This document shows, one piece after another, positions 7,927 through 22,900 of a DNA stretch of 64,000 bases. Under the pieces are notes generated by a model. The model searched no databases. It saw nothing but the letters and a program-made list of their open reading frames with translations, and had not been told where the DNA came from. Location of the stretch: NCBI GenBank assembly GCA_949282745.1, contig CASDQM010000015.1, positions 1 to 64,000 on the forward strand. The letters are read 5' to 3'. Made by a program: the position numbers and the translations under genes. This DNA comes from an uncultured Sutterella sp. (lineage in GTDB: Bacteria > Pseudomonadota > Gammaproteobacteria > Burkholderiales > Burkholderiaceae_F). Position 1 is the first letter of the stretch; each line of letters starts with the position of its first letter.

Positions 7927-7976
7927 AGTCGGAACAAAACGACGGTTGGAAAGAATTTCGATATTGAGGCAGGGTT

Positions 7977-10900
7977 ATGAACAAGATCTTCAAGGTGTTG
8001 TGGAATCGTGCTCGAGGCACGAACGTTGTGACGGACGAAACGCGCACGGCGCACGGCAAGGGCCGTCAGGGGGCGACAACGATCAATCAGGCGCCGCGCG
8101 CGGTGCTTTGGGCTGCGATTGCCGCGGCTTCTTTGGGTGCTTCCCTTTCGGCATGGGGGGCTACAACGATTACGACGCCCACCGATTGGAATCACACCAC
8201 GGTCACGAACAACGGCAATGTTTGGAACGTCACGACGAACAAATACGTCAACAACGGGCAGACCGGGATCAACCAGTTCGACAAGTTCACGATCGACAAG
8301 GGCAGCATTGCCAACCTGCAGATGGGGAAGGGGTCGCAGCTGCTCAATCTCGTCAATCAGCACATCACCGTGGACGGCGTCGTCAACGCCATCAAGGACA
8401 ACAAGATCGGAGGAGACCTGATCTTCGTTTCGCCCACCGGCATGACGGTGGGCACGACGGGCGTCATCAACGCCGGGAGCCTCACGGCCGTCGCCGCGTC
8501 CGAGAAGGAATTTAAAGAAATGGTGACCTTCGCCTCGCTCGATGGAAGCGCGGAGGAACACTTTACGGCGGATTACCTCGAGCGCCTCTCCGCGGGTGAA
8601 GTCCCGCTCAACCCGAAGGGCGTCATCACGGTCGCCGGAAGCATCAATGCCGGGAACCGCGTGGCGCTCGCCGCGCGGACGGTGAAGATTGAGAAGGATG
8701 CGGTCGTGCGCACGGGCGTCGACGACTTCTCGAAACTCGTGAACATCACGGATGAAACGGACGCGATCTCAGTCGACTCGGGGCTTTCGGCCGAAAACGG
8801 GAACCTCGTCTTCCAGCCCGACGACGAATCGGGCGACATCCTCCTCATCGCACGCGCGGACGAATCCGCCTCCGGCGTGACGATTGCCGAAGACCCGAAC
8901 AACCCCGACAAGGGCACAACGGATACGGGATCGATCGTCGCTTCGATCGACGTGGAAGCGGGCGCTTCGATTGACGCGAAGCGCGACGTCGCGATTCGGG
9001 CCGAAGCCGGAAACGGCGAATGGAATGCGGTCTCGGGTGCGTTCGAGACGAGTGACGCGAAGCAGTCGGACGACGTGCGCGCCTCGGTCTCGATCCAAGG
9101 TAGCGTCACGGCCGGACGCGACCTTGACGTGTCGGCAAAGGCCTTCAACCTTCTCGAGCATGATTCGACCTACAACCTCGCCGCAGTGAGCGAAAACCTT
9201 CAGAATGCCTTTTTGGGCGGGCTCGCAGGGAGCACGGTCGAATGGGTCGACATGTCGGCCGCGGCCGACGTGACGATCGGCAGTGCGGCAAAGCTCACCG
9301 CTAAACGCGACGCTTCGGTGACGGCCGAAACGGTTCTGAATCTTGCCGTGGGCGACTCGACCGGATTCCTCAACTACTCGAACATCGGCACGTCGCTTCC
9401 CGTGGTCGCGGTGGCCGCCGCGCAGGCCGACGCCTCGAGCTCAGTGACGATCGACGGCGTCGTGCGCGCGGGCGAAGATCTGACGATCGAGGCCGACACG
9501 GACTTCGACGTCGAAGTCATGACGAAGGCCGTCGCGAAAGAGCAGCAGACGGAATTCTCCTTCGTCTATGCGGGCCTCAATGCTTCGTCCGAAGTGAACC
9601 TCAGCATCCTTTCCGAAGTGGGCGCGCTCGAAGGTCAAACCACCTTGGGCGACGTCACGATCTCGGCCAATACGGCGAACCGCGTCGAAACCGCGGCCGA
9701 AACCTACGCCTACAAGGACGGCAGCGGCTCGATCGGCGTCGCGGGGAACGTGACGCTTTTCGACTCCTCGGCCGACGTCAATTTGGAAAGCGGTCTTGAC
9801 GGCACCGCAAAATCGATAGCGATCGGCGCGAACAACACGACCGAAACCTTCGACGTCCTCTCAAAGACGACGACGGGCGACCTCGGCATCATTCAGAAGT
9901 TTCAGGCGAAGGCCGTTTCGGCCGCTCTCGACAAAGTCCTCGGCGGCCTTGCCGACAAGGTAAAGGGGGCGGGCGGCGCCGGCAATAATTTGAATTTCAA
10001 CCTCGGGGGCTCGGCCGCCTATGTGGAAAATCATCAGTCGGCCGGCGTGACGGTCTACTCGGTCGATGAAGGCTTCCATTCGTCGGGTAATCTCTCGGTC
10101 ACGTCGAACGCGATTCTTGACGACTATCACTACGAAGTGACGACGAAGCAGGTGGTGGATGCTCAGTCGACCGCCAAGGGGCAGGGTGCCGTCGCGGTGC
10201 TCGTGTCCGACTCGGACGCTTCGGCCGACCTCACGGTGAAGGACGGAACGGCGCTCGAGTCGACCTCCGAGGATGTGAACCTCACGAGCACGGTCGAAAT
10301 CAACAAGGACCGCTGGCAGTTTTTGACCGAAGAATACATCCGTTCCTGCGAGACGCTCCTCTCCTACTTCTCCGGCGACAGTCCCCTTGCGTCCAAATAC
10401 GATGAGGTGAAGGCGCTTGCCGACAACATTGAAAAGTACTTCAAAGCGATCGGAGAGGGCGGTGACTTCGGCGAGAACCTGAAGCTTCTCGGCGAGGCCA
10501 TGACGGCGCTCGCGAACTTCCTTACGTCGCTTCCCGAAGCCTCCACGTTGCCCGATCTCGTCGGAACGGCGACCGCGATCGGGTTCGATCTCTTCGACAT
10601 CGTGAATCCGGCGAGCTACACGAACGCTTATGTTTCGGCGGGCGGCGTGACGAGCGACGCCGAAAACGCGCCCGTCTCGGTGGCGGCTTCCGTCGGCGTC
10701 GTTAATCAAAAGGCGAACGCTTCGGTTTCGATTGGAAAGGGTGCGTCGGTCACGGGACAAAACGTTGCGGTGAATGCTTCCACGCGCAACGAAGGCGTGG
10801 CGATGGGCGGTTACCTCGACAACTTCATCGGCGTGCCGCTTCCGAACCGCGACAACGCGAAGGCGCTGGGCGCAACCGTCGTGTACCAGACGTTTGAAGG

Positions 10901-13900
10901 CGGCTCGACGATTCGGCTCGAAGAAGGCGGCTCGGTCGCTGCGAATTCGGGCGACGCGACCGTCGACGCGATGAGCGAAGTCGACGCCGCCACGATTGCG
11001 GCGAGCGCTGGCTACAACAAGGGCGGCCTTACGCTCTCGGGCATTGCCGCCGTGACGAAGACGGACGGCAACAACGTCATCGAGATCGACGATGAAGCGT
11101 CGGTTTCGGCCGCGGATAATCTCACGGTCGCGGCCAGGCGCAACGACAGTCTCCAGACCGTGGCGGGCGGCCTCAACCTCGGCATCGGGGGCGGCGGATC
11201 CGCGAACGCCTCGGTGGGCGCTGGCGTGGCCGTGAATCTTGGCGGACTCGCCAATTCGCTGGAAGTGAAGGACATCGACGGCACCGTGAACCGCTACCAC
11301 GGCGCGGGGAGCCTTTCGGGCGACGCGGTGTCGCTCCTTGCCGATGCCGACGCCAACGTGAACGCGATCGGCGTCGAAGGTCAGGCGGCCGTTTCGAGCT
11401 CCAAGGGAGACGGCGCGACGAATGCCGCTCAGCAGCTTGAAAACCTCGGCGAAGGCGACTTCGCCGAAGAGATCGTTGATCAGGAAACGATGCTGAGCAT
11501 CTGGGAAATGGGCCAGGGTCAGAGCGGGGTCGACACCGACATGGGGTGGATTGCCGAAGGTGCGTCGCGCCCCGCAGGTACGACCCCCGACATCAGCACG
11601 CCAAGCGGGCAGAGCGGTGCGGCCTCACAGGCACAGAGCTCGAAGAACAGCCTCAACCTCGCCGCGGCGGGGAGCTTCGCCTGGAACGACTTCAACCTCG
11701 GCAACACCGTCTCGATCGACAGCAGCGCACTGGAAAACGACGGGGTCTTCACGATCGAAGCGGATACGCTTTCGATTGAAGCCCTCACCGACAAGTGGAT
11801 GGGGAGCTTTGCGGGCGCGGCCGGAATTTCCGCCGTCACGGGCGGATCCTCGACCGTGAACGGCTCGATCGGCGGTGCCGCGGCAATCAACAAGAACGTG
11901 TTCACGAACGCGGTGACGATCAACGGTCTCAAAACGACCGCCGACACCATGAGCGTCGCTTCGCTCGTAAACGGCACGACCGTGGCGGAAGGCCTCGGGC
12001 TTTCGGTCGCGGGCGGCCAGTCGACGGTGTCGCTCGGGATCAACGCCGGCGTCTCCTACAACGACGTGAAGAACACGGTTTCGACCTCGGTCACGGGGCT
12101 CGTCAATGAAAGCGAAGGCGAATTCGTCTACGATCAGGCGGCCTGGACGGGCGAAACCCAGGTGACGGGCGGCACCGCCGTCGGCGTATCCGCGGGAAAG
12201 ACCTCGTTCTCGGGTTCCTTCGGCGCTGCGGTCGCGGTGACCGACATTGAGAACAACGTCACGTCGACGCTCTCCGACTCGACCCTCACGAACGCGAAGT
12301 CGGTCGACGTCGTCGCGCTTGCTTCGCTCACGCAGGTCAACACTGCGGTGAGCGGCCAGGTGGGCGTCTCCTCGGGCGGAGCCGGCGTCTCGCTCTCGGG
12401 CGCTGTCATTACGGCCGGCATCGACAATGCCGTGACGGCGAGCGCGTCCGATTCAACCATAACGGTCGCGGACTGCGGTTCGGTCGATATCCGCGCGGCG
12501 ACCGCCAATACGGGCGAAGGCGGTGAGGCGGCCGAATATGCCGAACGCGTCGCGGGCATCGACGGCATTGTGAGCCGCGATGATCTCATCGACGCTTCGC
12601 TTACGGAAGGCGTGACCCTGAAGGACGATGAATCGGACGATTCCGCCCATGACATCACGGCGGACTACCTCAACGGCGCCGACATGACGCAGGTCTCGGT
12701 CGCACTCGGCCTCGGCGTTGCGGTCGGCTCGTCGGGAAGCGGCGCGGGCGCCGCGGGCGTCGTCGTGACGGACTTTACGAACGACTTCAAGGCGGACTCC
12801 ACGAATCTCACGGTGAAGCAGGCGACCGAAGACTCCTCCTTCACGTACGCTCAGACGGCCGCTTCGGGCGTCTCCACGGTAACGGTCTCGGCGGGCATCG
12901 CCGCCTCGGGCGGCGGAAGCTTCGGGGTCGGCCTCGCGGGTTCGGTCGTCGTCTCCGGCGTTCAACAAACGACCGGTGCCACGGCGGACGGGCTCACGCT
13001 CGAGCTCGGGGATCATGACGAGGACGACGTGGCGGTCGCGATCGGCGCACAGAACGACGCCTCGACCGTAAACGTCGCCGGCAACGTGAGCGCTACGATC
13101 GGCTCGAATGGGGCGGGTCTTGGCGCGGCCGTCGTCGTTGCGGACGTTGCCAATACCGCAGACGCAACCCTCGAGAATTCGAACGTCGCGGGGGGCGGCG
13201 CTCTGGCGCTTACCGCGCATAACGCCGCGGACACGTGGGCGGCCGCCGCCAACGCCGTCGTCTCGGCAAACGCCGCGTTGGGCGGAAGTTATGCGCAGAA
13301 CCGCGTCACGAACAATGCCGGCGTGCACGCTTCGAACGATTCTCTAGCGGGTCTTGACGCCTTCCGTGCGAATGCCTCGGACGAATCGCTCCTGAGAACG
13401 CTTTCCGGCTCTGTCTCGGTCGCATACAGCCCGAACGGAGGTGCGTCGCTCGCGGGCGGCATCGCCGTGACGAATGCGGGCGGAGCGACCGAGGCGCAGG
13501 CGAGCGACCTCGTGATCAAGAGCGACGCCGAAACCTCGGAAACGGACGTTTCGGTTGCGGCGAACGCAGAGGACGACATCCGTACGCTGACTCTCGGCAC
13601 GTCGGTGGCTGCGGTGGGCGCGGGTGCGGGGAACGCAACCGCGATCAATTCGATTGACCGCACGGTCAACGCTTCGCTCGACGGTCTTTCCGTGCTGGAT
13701 GCGTCGGGCAATGCCTGGACAGGGGATCGTCGCCTCGGCGAAGTGGCCGTGAAAGCTTCCAGCAACGCCGACATTTCCAATCTCGGCATCGTGATCGGCG
13801 TCGGCGGCATCGGTGCCGGTGCGGGTGTCGGCGTGTCTCTGAACGACGTTTCGGTCGACGTTTCGACGACGGCCGACCATGTCAATGCAACGCTCGACAC

Positions 13901-16900
13901 GCTCGAGGTCGCCGCCTCGTCGTCCAACGACATTGAGACGATCGGCGTCGGCGTCACCGCTGCGGCGGGGGCCGGCATAGGCGGTTCGTCCGTGGAGGCG
14001 ACGTTCGGTGGCGACGTCTGGGCCGAACTCAAAAATTCGACCGTGACGGCGGACGGCGCTCTGGCCGTTCATGCGGCCTCGAACGACACGGTGGGTCTCT
14101 ACGGAGGTCAGGCTTCGGGCGGCGGAGCGGCCCTCGGCGTCACGGTGGGATTTGTCGACCGCTTCGGCGTGACGACGGCTCGGGTGACGAATTCGACCGT
14201 CACCGAAACGGGGGCCACCTCGTCGACTCTGACGGTTGCGGGCGGCGTCAAGGACGAATTCATCAACGACGATGTCGCGGAAGATGTGAGAATCGGAGCG
14301 AGCCTCTCCGACCCCGCCGCGCGGGAAACAGAGACCGTCGACGGGATTCTCGTCTCTGCGATGAGCACCGCGACCTACAAGACCCTCGTCATCAACGGCG
14401 GCGGGGCGGGCACAGCCCAGGCCGGAGGGTCGGGGCTGACGGTGACGCACGGAGGGGCAACCTCGGCCGTCGTGAACAAGTCGACGCTCACGGGGGCGTC
14501 GGACGTTTCGGTCCTGGCCGGCGACTATGCAAACTTCTTCACGTCGCTCACGAACGTCGGCGGCGCCACGACGGCGTCCGCAAATCTTGGCGTCGCCCTC
14601 GTCGAAACGGCGCACGACACATCTGCCGAAGCGAGCGAAACAACGCTCGCGGCTACGAACGTGACGTTGGAGGCCGAATCGAAGGAAGGCGTCTCCTACC
14701 TCATGACCGCGGGTTCGGGCGCCATGACGGCCGCGGGCGCCGCCACGGCCTCGAAAACGGATTTGCACTCCTCCGTCTCGACGGCGCTTCGTTCGAGCAC
14801 CGTTACGGGTACGAACTACACGCAGCATGCCGACTATCTCGGACGCATTTCGAATCTCGGCGTTTCCGCCGCCGTTGCGGCGGCGGGAGGTGCGAGCGTG
14901 AGTCTGGGCGCCAATGTGGTTCTCAACAGCGTCGACAACCGGATTTCGTCCGAAATCGACGGGAGTACCGTGGCGTCTGCGGGGACCGTGGACGTCGATG
15001 CGCACCGCACACTGGACTGGAGGGAGTACGGAGGAACCGTCTCCGTTTCCGTGAGCCAAATCGCGGCCTCCGCCGCGGGGACCGTTTTGGTCAATGAAGT
15101 CGAAGGCGAAACCGCCGTGAAGATTTCGGGTGAGTCGACCGTCGGTACGGAAAATACGCAGAAAACTTCCGTCACGGCTTCGAACGACGATGAAATCGAA
15201 ATCACGACCGTCACGACCGGGATCTCCACCGGCGTTGCCGCCGGCGTCACGGTCGCCGTCAATGAGATTACGGACACGGCGGGCGTTCTCGTTGAGAATT
15301 CTGCGTTGAAGGGCGCCGATCTTTCGGTCGAAGCCCAGCAGAACCGTACGGTTTCGGGAACGGTCTCGACGGTGACGGTCGGACTCTGGGGCGGCGTCAC
15401 GGCCAACGTGGTCGCCACGACGATCGGTGAAAAGGCCGAGAACTATCAGACGCTCTTCGGCGGTGAAGAAGGCGCCGGCGGCGAAGCAAATTCCGTCGAA
15501 GGCCTGGTCGATGAATACGGGGATTACGACAAGTCAACGCTCGTGGGCATGGCGCCCGGAAAGCTGGGTGACTCGAACCTGAATCCGCCGGCCGAAGGAC
15601 AGTCGGCACGTGCCGACGAGTCGGGTGAATCGATGCTCAGCGGCGCGAACGGCACGAAGGTGATCCTCGCGAATGCCACGCTTCAAGGGACAACCGTCAA
15701 GGTTCGGGCCGATGAAGACGCGTCGGGTACCGGTGTTGATTTGACGCTCGGAAGCGGTACGGCGGGTGCGCTCGCCGCGAACGCGGGCGTGGCGGTGCTT
15801 CACCGTCACCACAATGCGGGCGTGGAGGTTGCGGGCGGTTCCGTCACGGCCACGAATTTGCTTGACCTCGGCGCCGCCGCTCATGCGGTCGACAAGATCA
15901 CGGTCTGGCAGGCGGGTGCGGGCCTCGTTTCCGGCACGGCCGCTTATGCCGAAGCGGACGTCGAGGGCGCAATCGACGTGAATGTCGAGAAGGCCTCGAT
16001 CTCGTCCGGCAATGGAAGCGTTGCCGCGGAGAACGCGAGTTCCCTTACGGTCGACTCGAACGGCATCGCCTTGGGCGCCGTCGCCGCCGGCGGCATGATC
16101 GCGAAGATCACGGACGCGTCCGACGTCTCCGTCACCGCGAAGGACTCCACCTTCACGGGATCGAATTCCATCGCGGCCGACCGCGGTCAGTCGCTCACGG
16201 CAACTGCGCTCGCCGGATACGGCGGTGCGCTGGCCGGCGTCGGTGCGAAGGCCGATGTGGAAGACAAGGGGAACGTCGTTGCAACGCTCTCGAACGTCAC
16301 CGCGGAAAACGGAGAGGCATCGGGCGCTTTTGCCGCGACGGGCGACAACCACGTGCAGATCACGGCCGACGCGATGGCTGCGGGCGGAGCCTTGGGGGCT
16401 GCCGTGGGCGTCGTGCAGGGTTATGCGACCGTTTCGGGCGCGACGCAGATGAACGTTTCGGGCGGTCGATACACGGCCGATTCCGTGACCTTCGAAGCGA
16501 TGACCGGGCGCGATACGGGTGATGCGGGCGATGCTCTTTCGCTGTCTTCCCATATTCAGGGGTACGGCGGCGCGGTTGTGGCGAGCGTCGGCGTGAACGA
16601 AGGTAAGCTCACGAACAACGCGACGACCTCCTTCTCGCTCTCGGGCGCCGATTTCGGCACGAACACGACATTGAAGACGCTTGTGGGCGGACATGCCGAC
16701 TACAACCTCAAGTCGGATGCCGTGTACGCGGGCGGACTCCTCGCCACGGGCAGCACGCGGCTCTCGATCGGGCACAATCAGGCGACGACGATGAATCTCT
16801 CGGCGACCGACGCCGTGCTCAAGAGTCTTGATGCCGACGTGCAGAATTCCGAAGACGTCGATCTTCTTGCTGAATCGGCGGGCGGTGCATTGCTTGCGCT

Positions 16901-19900
16901 GGAGGATTTCAACGATGCCGTACGCGTTTCGCACGCTGACAGGTCGAACGCGAAACTCACGGTGGGCGGCCAATGGACGGCTTCGGATCGAATCGATCTC
17001 GGCGCCGCGACGGCGGCTGACGTGGGGCTTTCCGCCAACAACACCAAGGGCGGCCTTGGGGTCCTCTCGGGGGCGACCGCCTCGAATTCGCTCGTGGGAG
17101 AAACCTCCGTGACGGTGGCGGACGGCGCGTCCCTCAAGACGGGCAACGATCTGTCGATCAAGGCTCATACCGATTGGTCGGTCCATGCGGCCGAAGGGGA
17201 ATCCCACGTCGTTTCGTCCGAAGTCTACGGCGGCATCGCCGGAACGGGCATCCGCTTCGAAGGCACCGTGAACCGCAGCAATGCGGTGACGGTGGGCAAC
17301 GCCTCGCTTGATGCGGGCGGAAGCCTCTTCGCCGAAGCGACGTCGACGGGTACGACCGACATTCACGTTCTCTCGCGTGCGGGTGCGCTCGCCGCGGTCG
17401 GCGTGAACGCCAATCTGCAACACAACATCGACGTAGACAATACGATCGAAATTGAGTCGGGCGCTGTGGTGCGAAGCCGCAGGGGCGACGGCTCGATCAC
17501 CTTCGCCGCCTCATCCGACGACAACTTCACGCATGAGGCGCTCACGCGAACGGCGGGCGTGATCGACGCGGGCGGTTCGAGCACGACGGGCGTTCGTTAC
17601 GACCGCAATCTCGGCCTGACGATTGAAAAGGGTGCGAACGTTCTCTCGGGCGGTGCATTGAACCTCTACGCCGGCGCAAAAGCGAACGGTGAAGACGCGT
17701 GGCTGCATGAAAACAACCGCGTGGAAATCTTCTCAGACGTCGTGGTCGCTTTCCCGAAGACGACGCTTGACGTCAAGACGAACCTCACCGACACGGTCAA
17801 CGTGGCGGGTTACGCTGGGTCAACCACGAACACCTCGGTCATCGCCGATTCGGGCTGGTGGGAATTCAAGAGCGACAACCTCACGCACTATTGGGGATCT
17901 CTCGGCAGCGACAACAACGTCGAGCTCATCGTCGAGGGCATGGGCGAAGCGCTTCCCGGCATGACGGAAGAAAACGCCCTGAATGTCTCGGGCACGCTCG
18001 AGGCGGGTCTCGTGACGAAGGTCGACATCACGATCGACGGGATCTTCGGCGAGCAGGGAGCCTCGGTGAGCGGCAACTCGCACATCCGCGACTGGGCCGA
18101 CGGCGTTACGGTCGAATCGACCGGAAACAGCCAACTCGTCGAAGACATCAAGGAAAGCATCAAGGCACCCGCCTCCGAATCGACGTCGAACATCTATTGG
18201 GATCGCTACAAGGAACTTCAGAGTCTCATCGCCTCGTACCAGACGGGGCAGGGAGATGCGAGCGCGGACGTGGTCGCCGTGTGGCGCGCCGAACTTTCGG
18301 CGCTTGAAGCGACCATGATCTCGGAAGGCTACGCCACGCAGGTGCCCGGCGCCAACGGTCAGCTTCAGACAGTGCCTGCGAGTTCGACGAACGACCTCTA
18401 CGTTACGGTCGGAAATCTGACGGTGTCGGGCGGATCGATCGACATCGCGACCGACAAGGTGACCGGGGCAGGTTCTATCCAAGCGAACGCGGCCGAAGGA
18501 ATCTCGATCACGAATCATTCGAACGCCTCGCTGAAGGTCGAGGACGTCCACATTTATGAAAAGGGCGGCGACATTAGTCTCAACGGCGCCGGGGCCACGA
18601 CGCAGACGCTTGCCAATGCGGGCTTTGCGGGCCAGGTCGCCTTGGGTGAAGGGGCTGAAAACCCGACGATCTCGATCGAGTCCGACTATTCGTACGGGAG
18701 CTACAACGTCACGATCGGAGACGGTACCCAAACGGTCAATCCGAGTCCCAACCTCGTCGTTTCGGGTACCATTGAAAACCGCGCCGACGAGGGCGACATC
18801 ACGCTCAAGACGGACGGCAGCATCATTTCGCTCGGTTCGCTCTCCGCGGCGGGCGATCTGAACCTCGAAGCGCAGGGTTCAATCCTGCAGAGCTATATGC
18901 CGGGCGTTACCGACATCGGCGGCGGCATTGCGGGTTCCGATGCCTGGGACGATCTTGTTGCGCAGATCATCGCCTCCCTCAAGGACGGCAGCACGACTTC
19001 GGAACCCGTTGTTTCGACCGATGCTGAAGATCCCCTTTCGACGGGCGGCACCTGGGTGGCGGGCGGCAACATCATCATTTCGGGCGACATGCTCAACTTG
19101 AACGGCCTCATTCAGTCGGGCTTCTCAAAATATGAGATTTCGCTCACCGACGCGGAGCTTGCCGACCGCATCGCCGAGATCACCGCGGCCTGGAAGAAGG
19201 CGGGAAGTCCCCAGAACTTCGACTTGCGCTCGAGCGCCTATCAGATCCAGAAGGGCGAAGCCGTGCTTGACGGTAAAGCGGGGCTCTATAAGTACAACAT
19301 CGGCTGTTGGTACGACCCTGTCAATCAGCGGATCGTATTGGACGACATTGTTCCCGAGGGCGGCAACATCTACATTTCCGGCAAGGTCGCCAGCACCGGA
19401 AACGGCCGCATCTACGCGCTCGACGGAGCGGCTTCGGTGCGGCTCAATGCGGGTAACTGGAGCGTGCAGACGGGTGAAATCAACACGGGGAACGCGAGCG
19501 GCGTCATCCGCATCACCGACTCTTTCTTCGCCGATACCGCGCAGAAGACGAGTGCGCGCGTTACGGAATATCGGGACGGCCAAGCGCAAACCTGGCTTCT
19601 CGACCTGAACGGCGAGGAAAAGGGAGCGCGCACGGATACCGACGCTGCGAGCTTCAGGCCCATGGACGGTCTTCTCTACGTCTGGACCGAAGGCTACAAG
19701 AACACGTCTCACAAGGTGCAGACGACGAAGTACGAAGGCTCCTGGTGGGGGGCGGACGACTACGACTGGGATTCCGAAAAGGTCACCTACAACAACACGA
19801 CGCAGTTCGCCGACGACCTCTCGCAGGGCGGCACGATCGTGAAGGGAAACGAGCTGCGCCGTCCGAGCGCTTCGGGCCACGACACGGATTCGAACTTCTA

Positions 19901-22900
19901 CGCCTGGGTGGAAAAAACGACGACGAACGATATGTACTCCTCCGAAACGGACACCTGGTCGTCGGGTCTCTTCGGGTTCTACAAGCACAAGCTCGTCACC
20001 GAAACCTGGGACACCGGGTGGACTGCGGTCGGCACCTTCACGGTGCAGGCCGACCACAAGGTGACGGTCGGGACACTCCCTGGCGGCGACAACGTCATCG
20101 ATATCAGCACGAACAAAGACCTCTTCATGGGCGGAACGCTGCGCGCCGACGGCGGCAGCGTGTCGCTCACCGCGACGAACGGTAGCATTTCGAGTCTTTC
20201 GAACAGTTTCTCGATTTCGGGTGCGAACAGTGTTGCACTCACCGCCGGACGCGACATCGGGGCCGAAGGCGGCGCCATTCGCCTCACGGGCGGTTCGGGT
20301 GCGCTGAACCTCCGCGCTTCGGCGCAGGGAAACATCTTCCTCGACGGCACGAATCTGTCGGACGGCCGCGTTGTGAACGCGAGCGCTCTCACGGCGGGTG
20401 AAACGCTCGACGTCGCCGTGCGCGACGGACTCAACGTCACGACGATGCGCGGCAGGGACATTTCGCTCGTTTCGAACGAGGGCGGCATCAAGGTCGCGGA
20501 CCTCGTGCAGGCCGAAAAACTTGACGGCACGCAGCGCTTTGATGCGAGTGCGGCGGGCGACATAGAGCTCACCGTCACCCAAGGCGACCTCGGTATCGGC
20601 CTCGTTCAAACGACGGGCGGCGATGTGCGCCTTACGCTCAATGAAGGTTTGCTCTTTGACGCGGACGAGGAAGACGAATCGAGCGTTTCGACGAACGACC
20701 GACTGGAGAGCTGGATCGCTGCCGGTCTCATCAACGCGGACGGTTCGAGTGCGGGCGCGGCCGAACATACGGCCGACCTCCAGAAGGCCGAGGACGCCGT
20801 CAAGTCGCGCTTCGAGCGCTATCAGGGCTATCTCAAGGACTATCTGGGCCTTGGCGAAGGTGAATTGAAGAGTGTTTCGGATCTGGAAACCGAAATCGTT
20901 GCCGCGATTGCCAAAAAATTCGGTGAAGGAGATCTGAGCAATCAGATGGCGGACGACTTCCGGGCGCTTCATCAGGAATTTCAGGGCGCGGGCACCGTGG
21001 AGGAAGCTGTCGCGATGTCGAAGGAAAGCGGCGTGCTCAAGCAGGTGGCCGAAACGTCGGCTTCGCGTTGGTCGCAGAACGAACTCCTCTACGCGGTGGC
21101 CGACAGCATCATCAACGGTACCGAAACGGGCGAACGCGGTTCCGCGAACATCATCGCTTCGGGCGACGTCGTCATCACGGCGACGGGCGCGAACGGCGCC
21201 GTCGGTACGCTCGGTCTGTCGATCGAAGGCTCGCTTGCGGCGGACGCAGGTCCTGACGAGCGCCTTGAAGTGCTGAAGTTCCTCTCGAAGGCGGACGTGG
21301 GCGACTTCGCGGTTGAATCGGGCACCGGCATGGTCTCGGTGAACCTCAAGTCTCCCGTGACGATTGCTGCCGAAGGGACGGTCTCGGTCGGGTCGACCGG
21401 GAACATCTTCATCGAGACGCCTCAGCAGGGGAACTACGCCCTCAACATCGGACGGCTCGTGAGTGCTGCGGGCGACGTGCGCCTCGCTTCCGGAAACGGC
21501 ATTTTCGCCGCAGTGGACAACCTCATTTCGGGCAATACCGTTACGCTTCGCGCGGGGAACGCGTCGCTCGGCACGGCAGACGCCCTCATCAAGGTGCACT
21601 CAGACGAGTGGACGGCCGCCTCCTCGACGCAGGACATCTTCCTGGAAGCCGTGAATGAAGACGGCTCGGCGGGCGACATGACGGTCTACTCGATCGCCGG
21701 CGGCGCAGACGTCACGGTAAAGGCGGAAAACCTCTATGCCTACGAAGGAAACGCTCTGGAAGGCTACGAGGACTTCGATACGCTCGGCTACATCCATGGC
21801 GGCAGCGCCGAGGACGGCTACACGATCACCTTCAACGTTGCGGGCGACTTCGGGAAGGACACCGAAAACGGTGCGCTTCGCGTCGGTTCCGATTCGATCG
21901 TGCTCTTTGAAGAAACGATCGGGAATCTCTACCTTGACGCCTTGGGCGTCGGAAACCTGCGGATCAACCGCATCAACGCTTCGGGCGCGGTACGGATCAA
22001 TGGTGAAGACAGCGTAACGGTTGGTCTTGACGACGCCGCGGGCGGCGTCAAGGGTTCCGACGTATCGATTAAGACGGCTAACGACCTGACCGTCAAGGGT
22101 AACGTCGAGAGCACGTCCGAGACGGGTTCCGCAGTCCTTACGGCTCAAACGGGTTCCGTGACGATTGCCGACGGCTCGACGGTGTCTGCTGCCGGCGACG
22201 TTTCCATTTCGGCGGGCGACGCCGCGACCTTCAACCTCGGCACGATCGAAGCGGGAAATACCGTGACGGTCGCAGCCGGTACGGGCGGCATTGAGGCGGC
22301 CGGACTCACGCTTCAGGCGGGGTCGACCGCGAACTTCACGAGTGCCGGCATCATTTCGGTGGCCAAGAGTGAATCGGGCAAAGCCTCTTCGTTCCGGGTG
22401 AAGGATGAGGTCGTAATGAAGGCCGAAGAGTCGATTTCGTCGTCCGATGCAATCTACACGGCGACGGACGGCAACGTCTCCTTCGAGTCGACGCAGGGTT
22501 CGATCGATCTCGCGAACACCGAGCTCACCGCGAAGTCCGACACGAACGCCGAAGGCGGCAACGTGACGGTGACGGCGGCCGACAAGGCGACCCTCACCGA
22601 CTCGATCGTGCGGGCCGCAGTCGACCTCGGCGTGACGGCGGGCGCGGGCGGCATCGCCGCGAACGGCGTCGACGTCGACGCAGGTTCGGGCGCGAACTTC
22701 ACGAGCGCCGGCGCGATCTCGGTCGCGAAGGGCACGAAGGACAACGCCGCGAAGTTCGTCGTCAAGGACGAAGTGCACATGACGGCGAAGGACTCGATCG
22801 TCTCGACCGACGCCTACTACGAAGCGACTGCGGGCAACCTCTTCTTCCAATCCGAAGAGGGCGACGTCGAACTCGCGAATTCGACTCTCGTCGCGAAGAA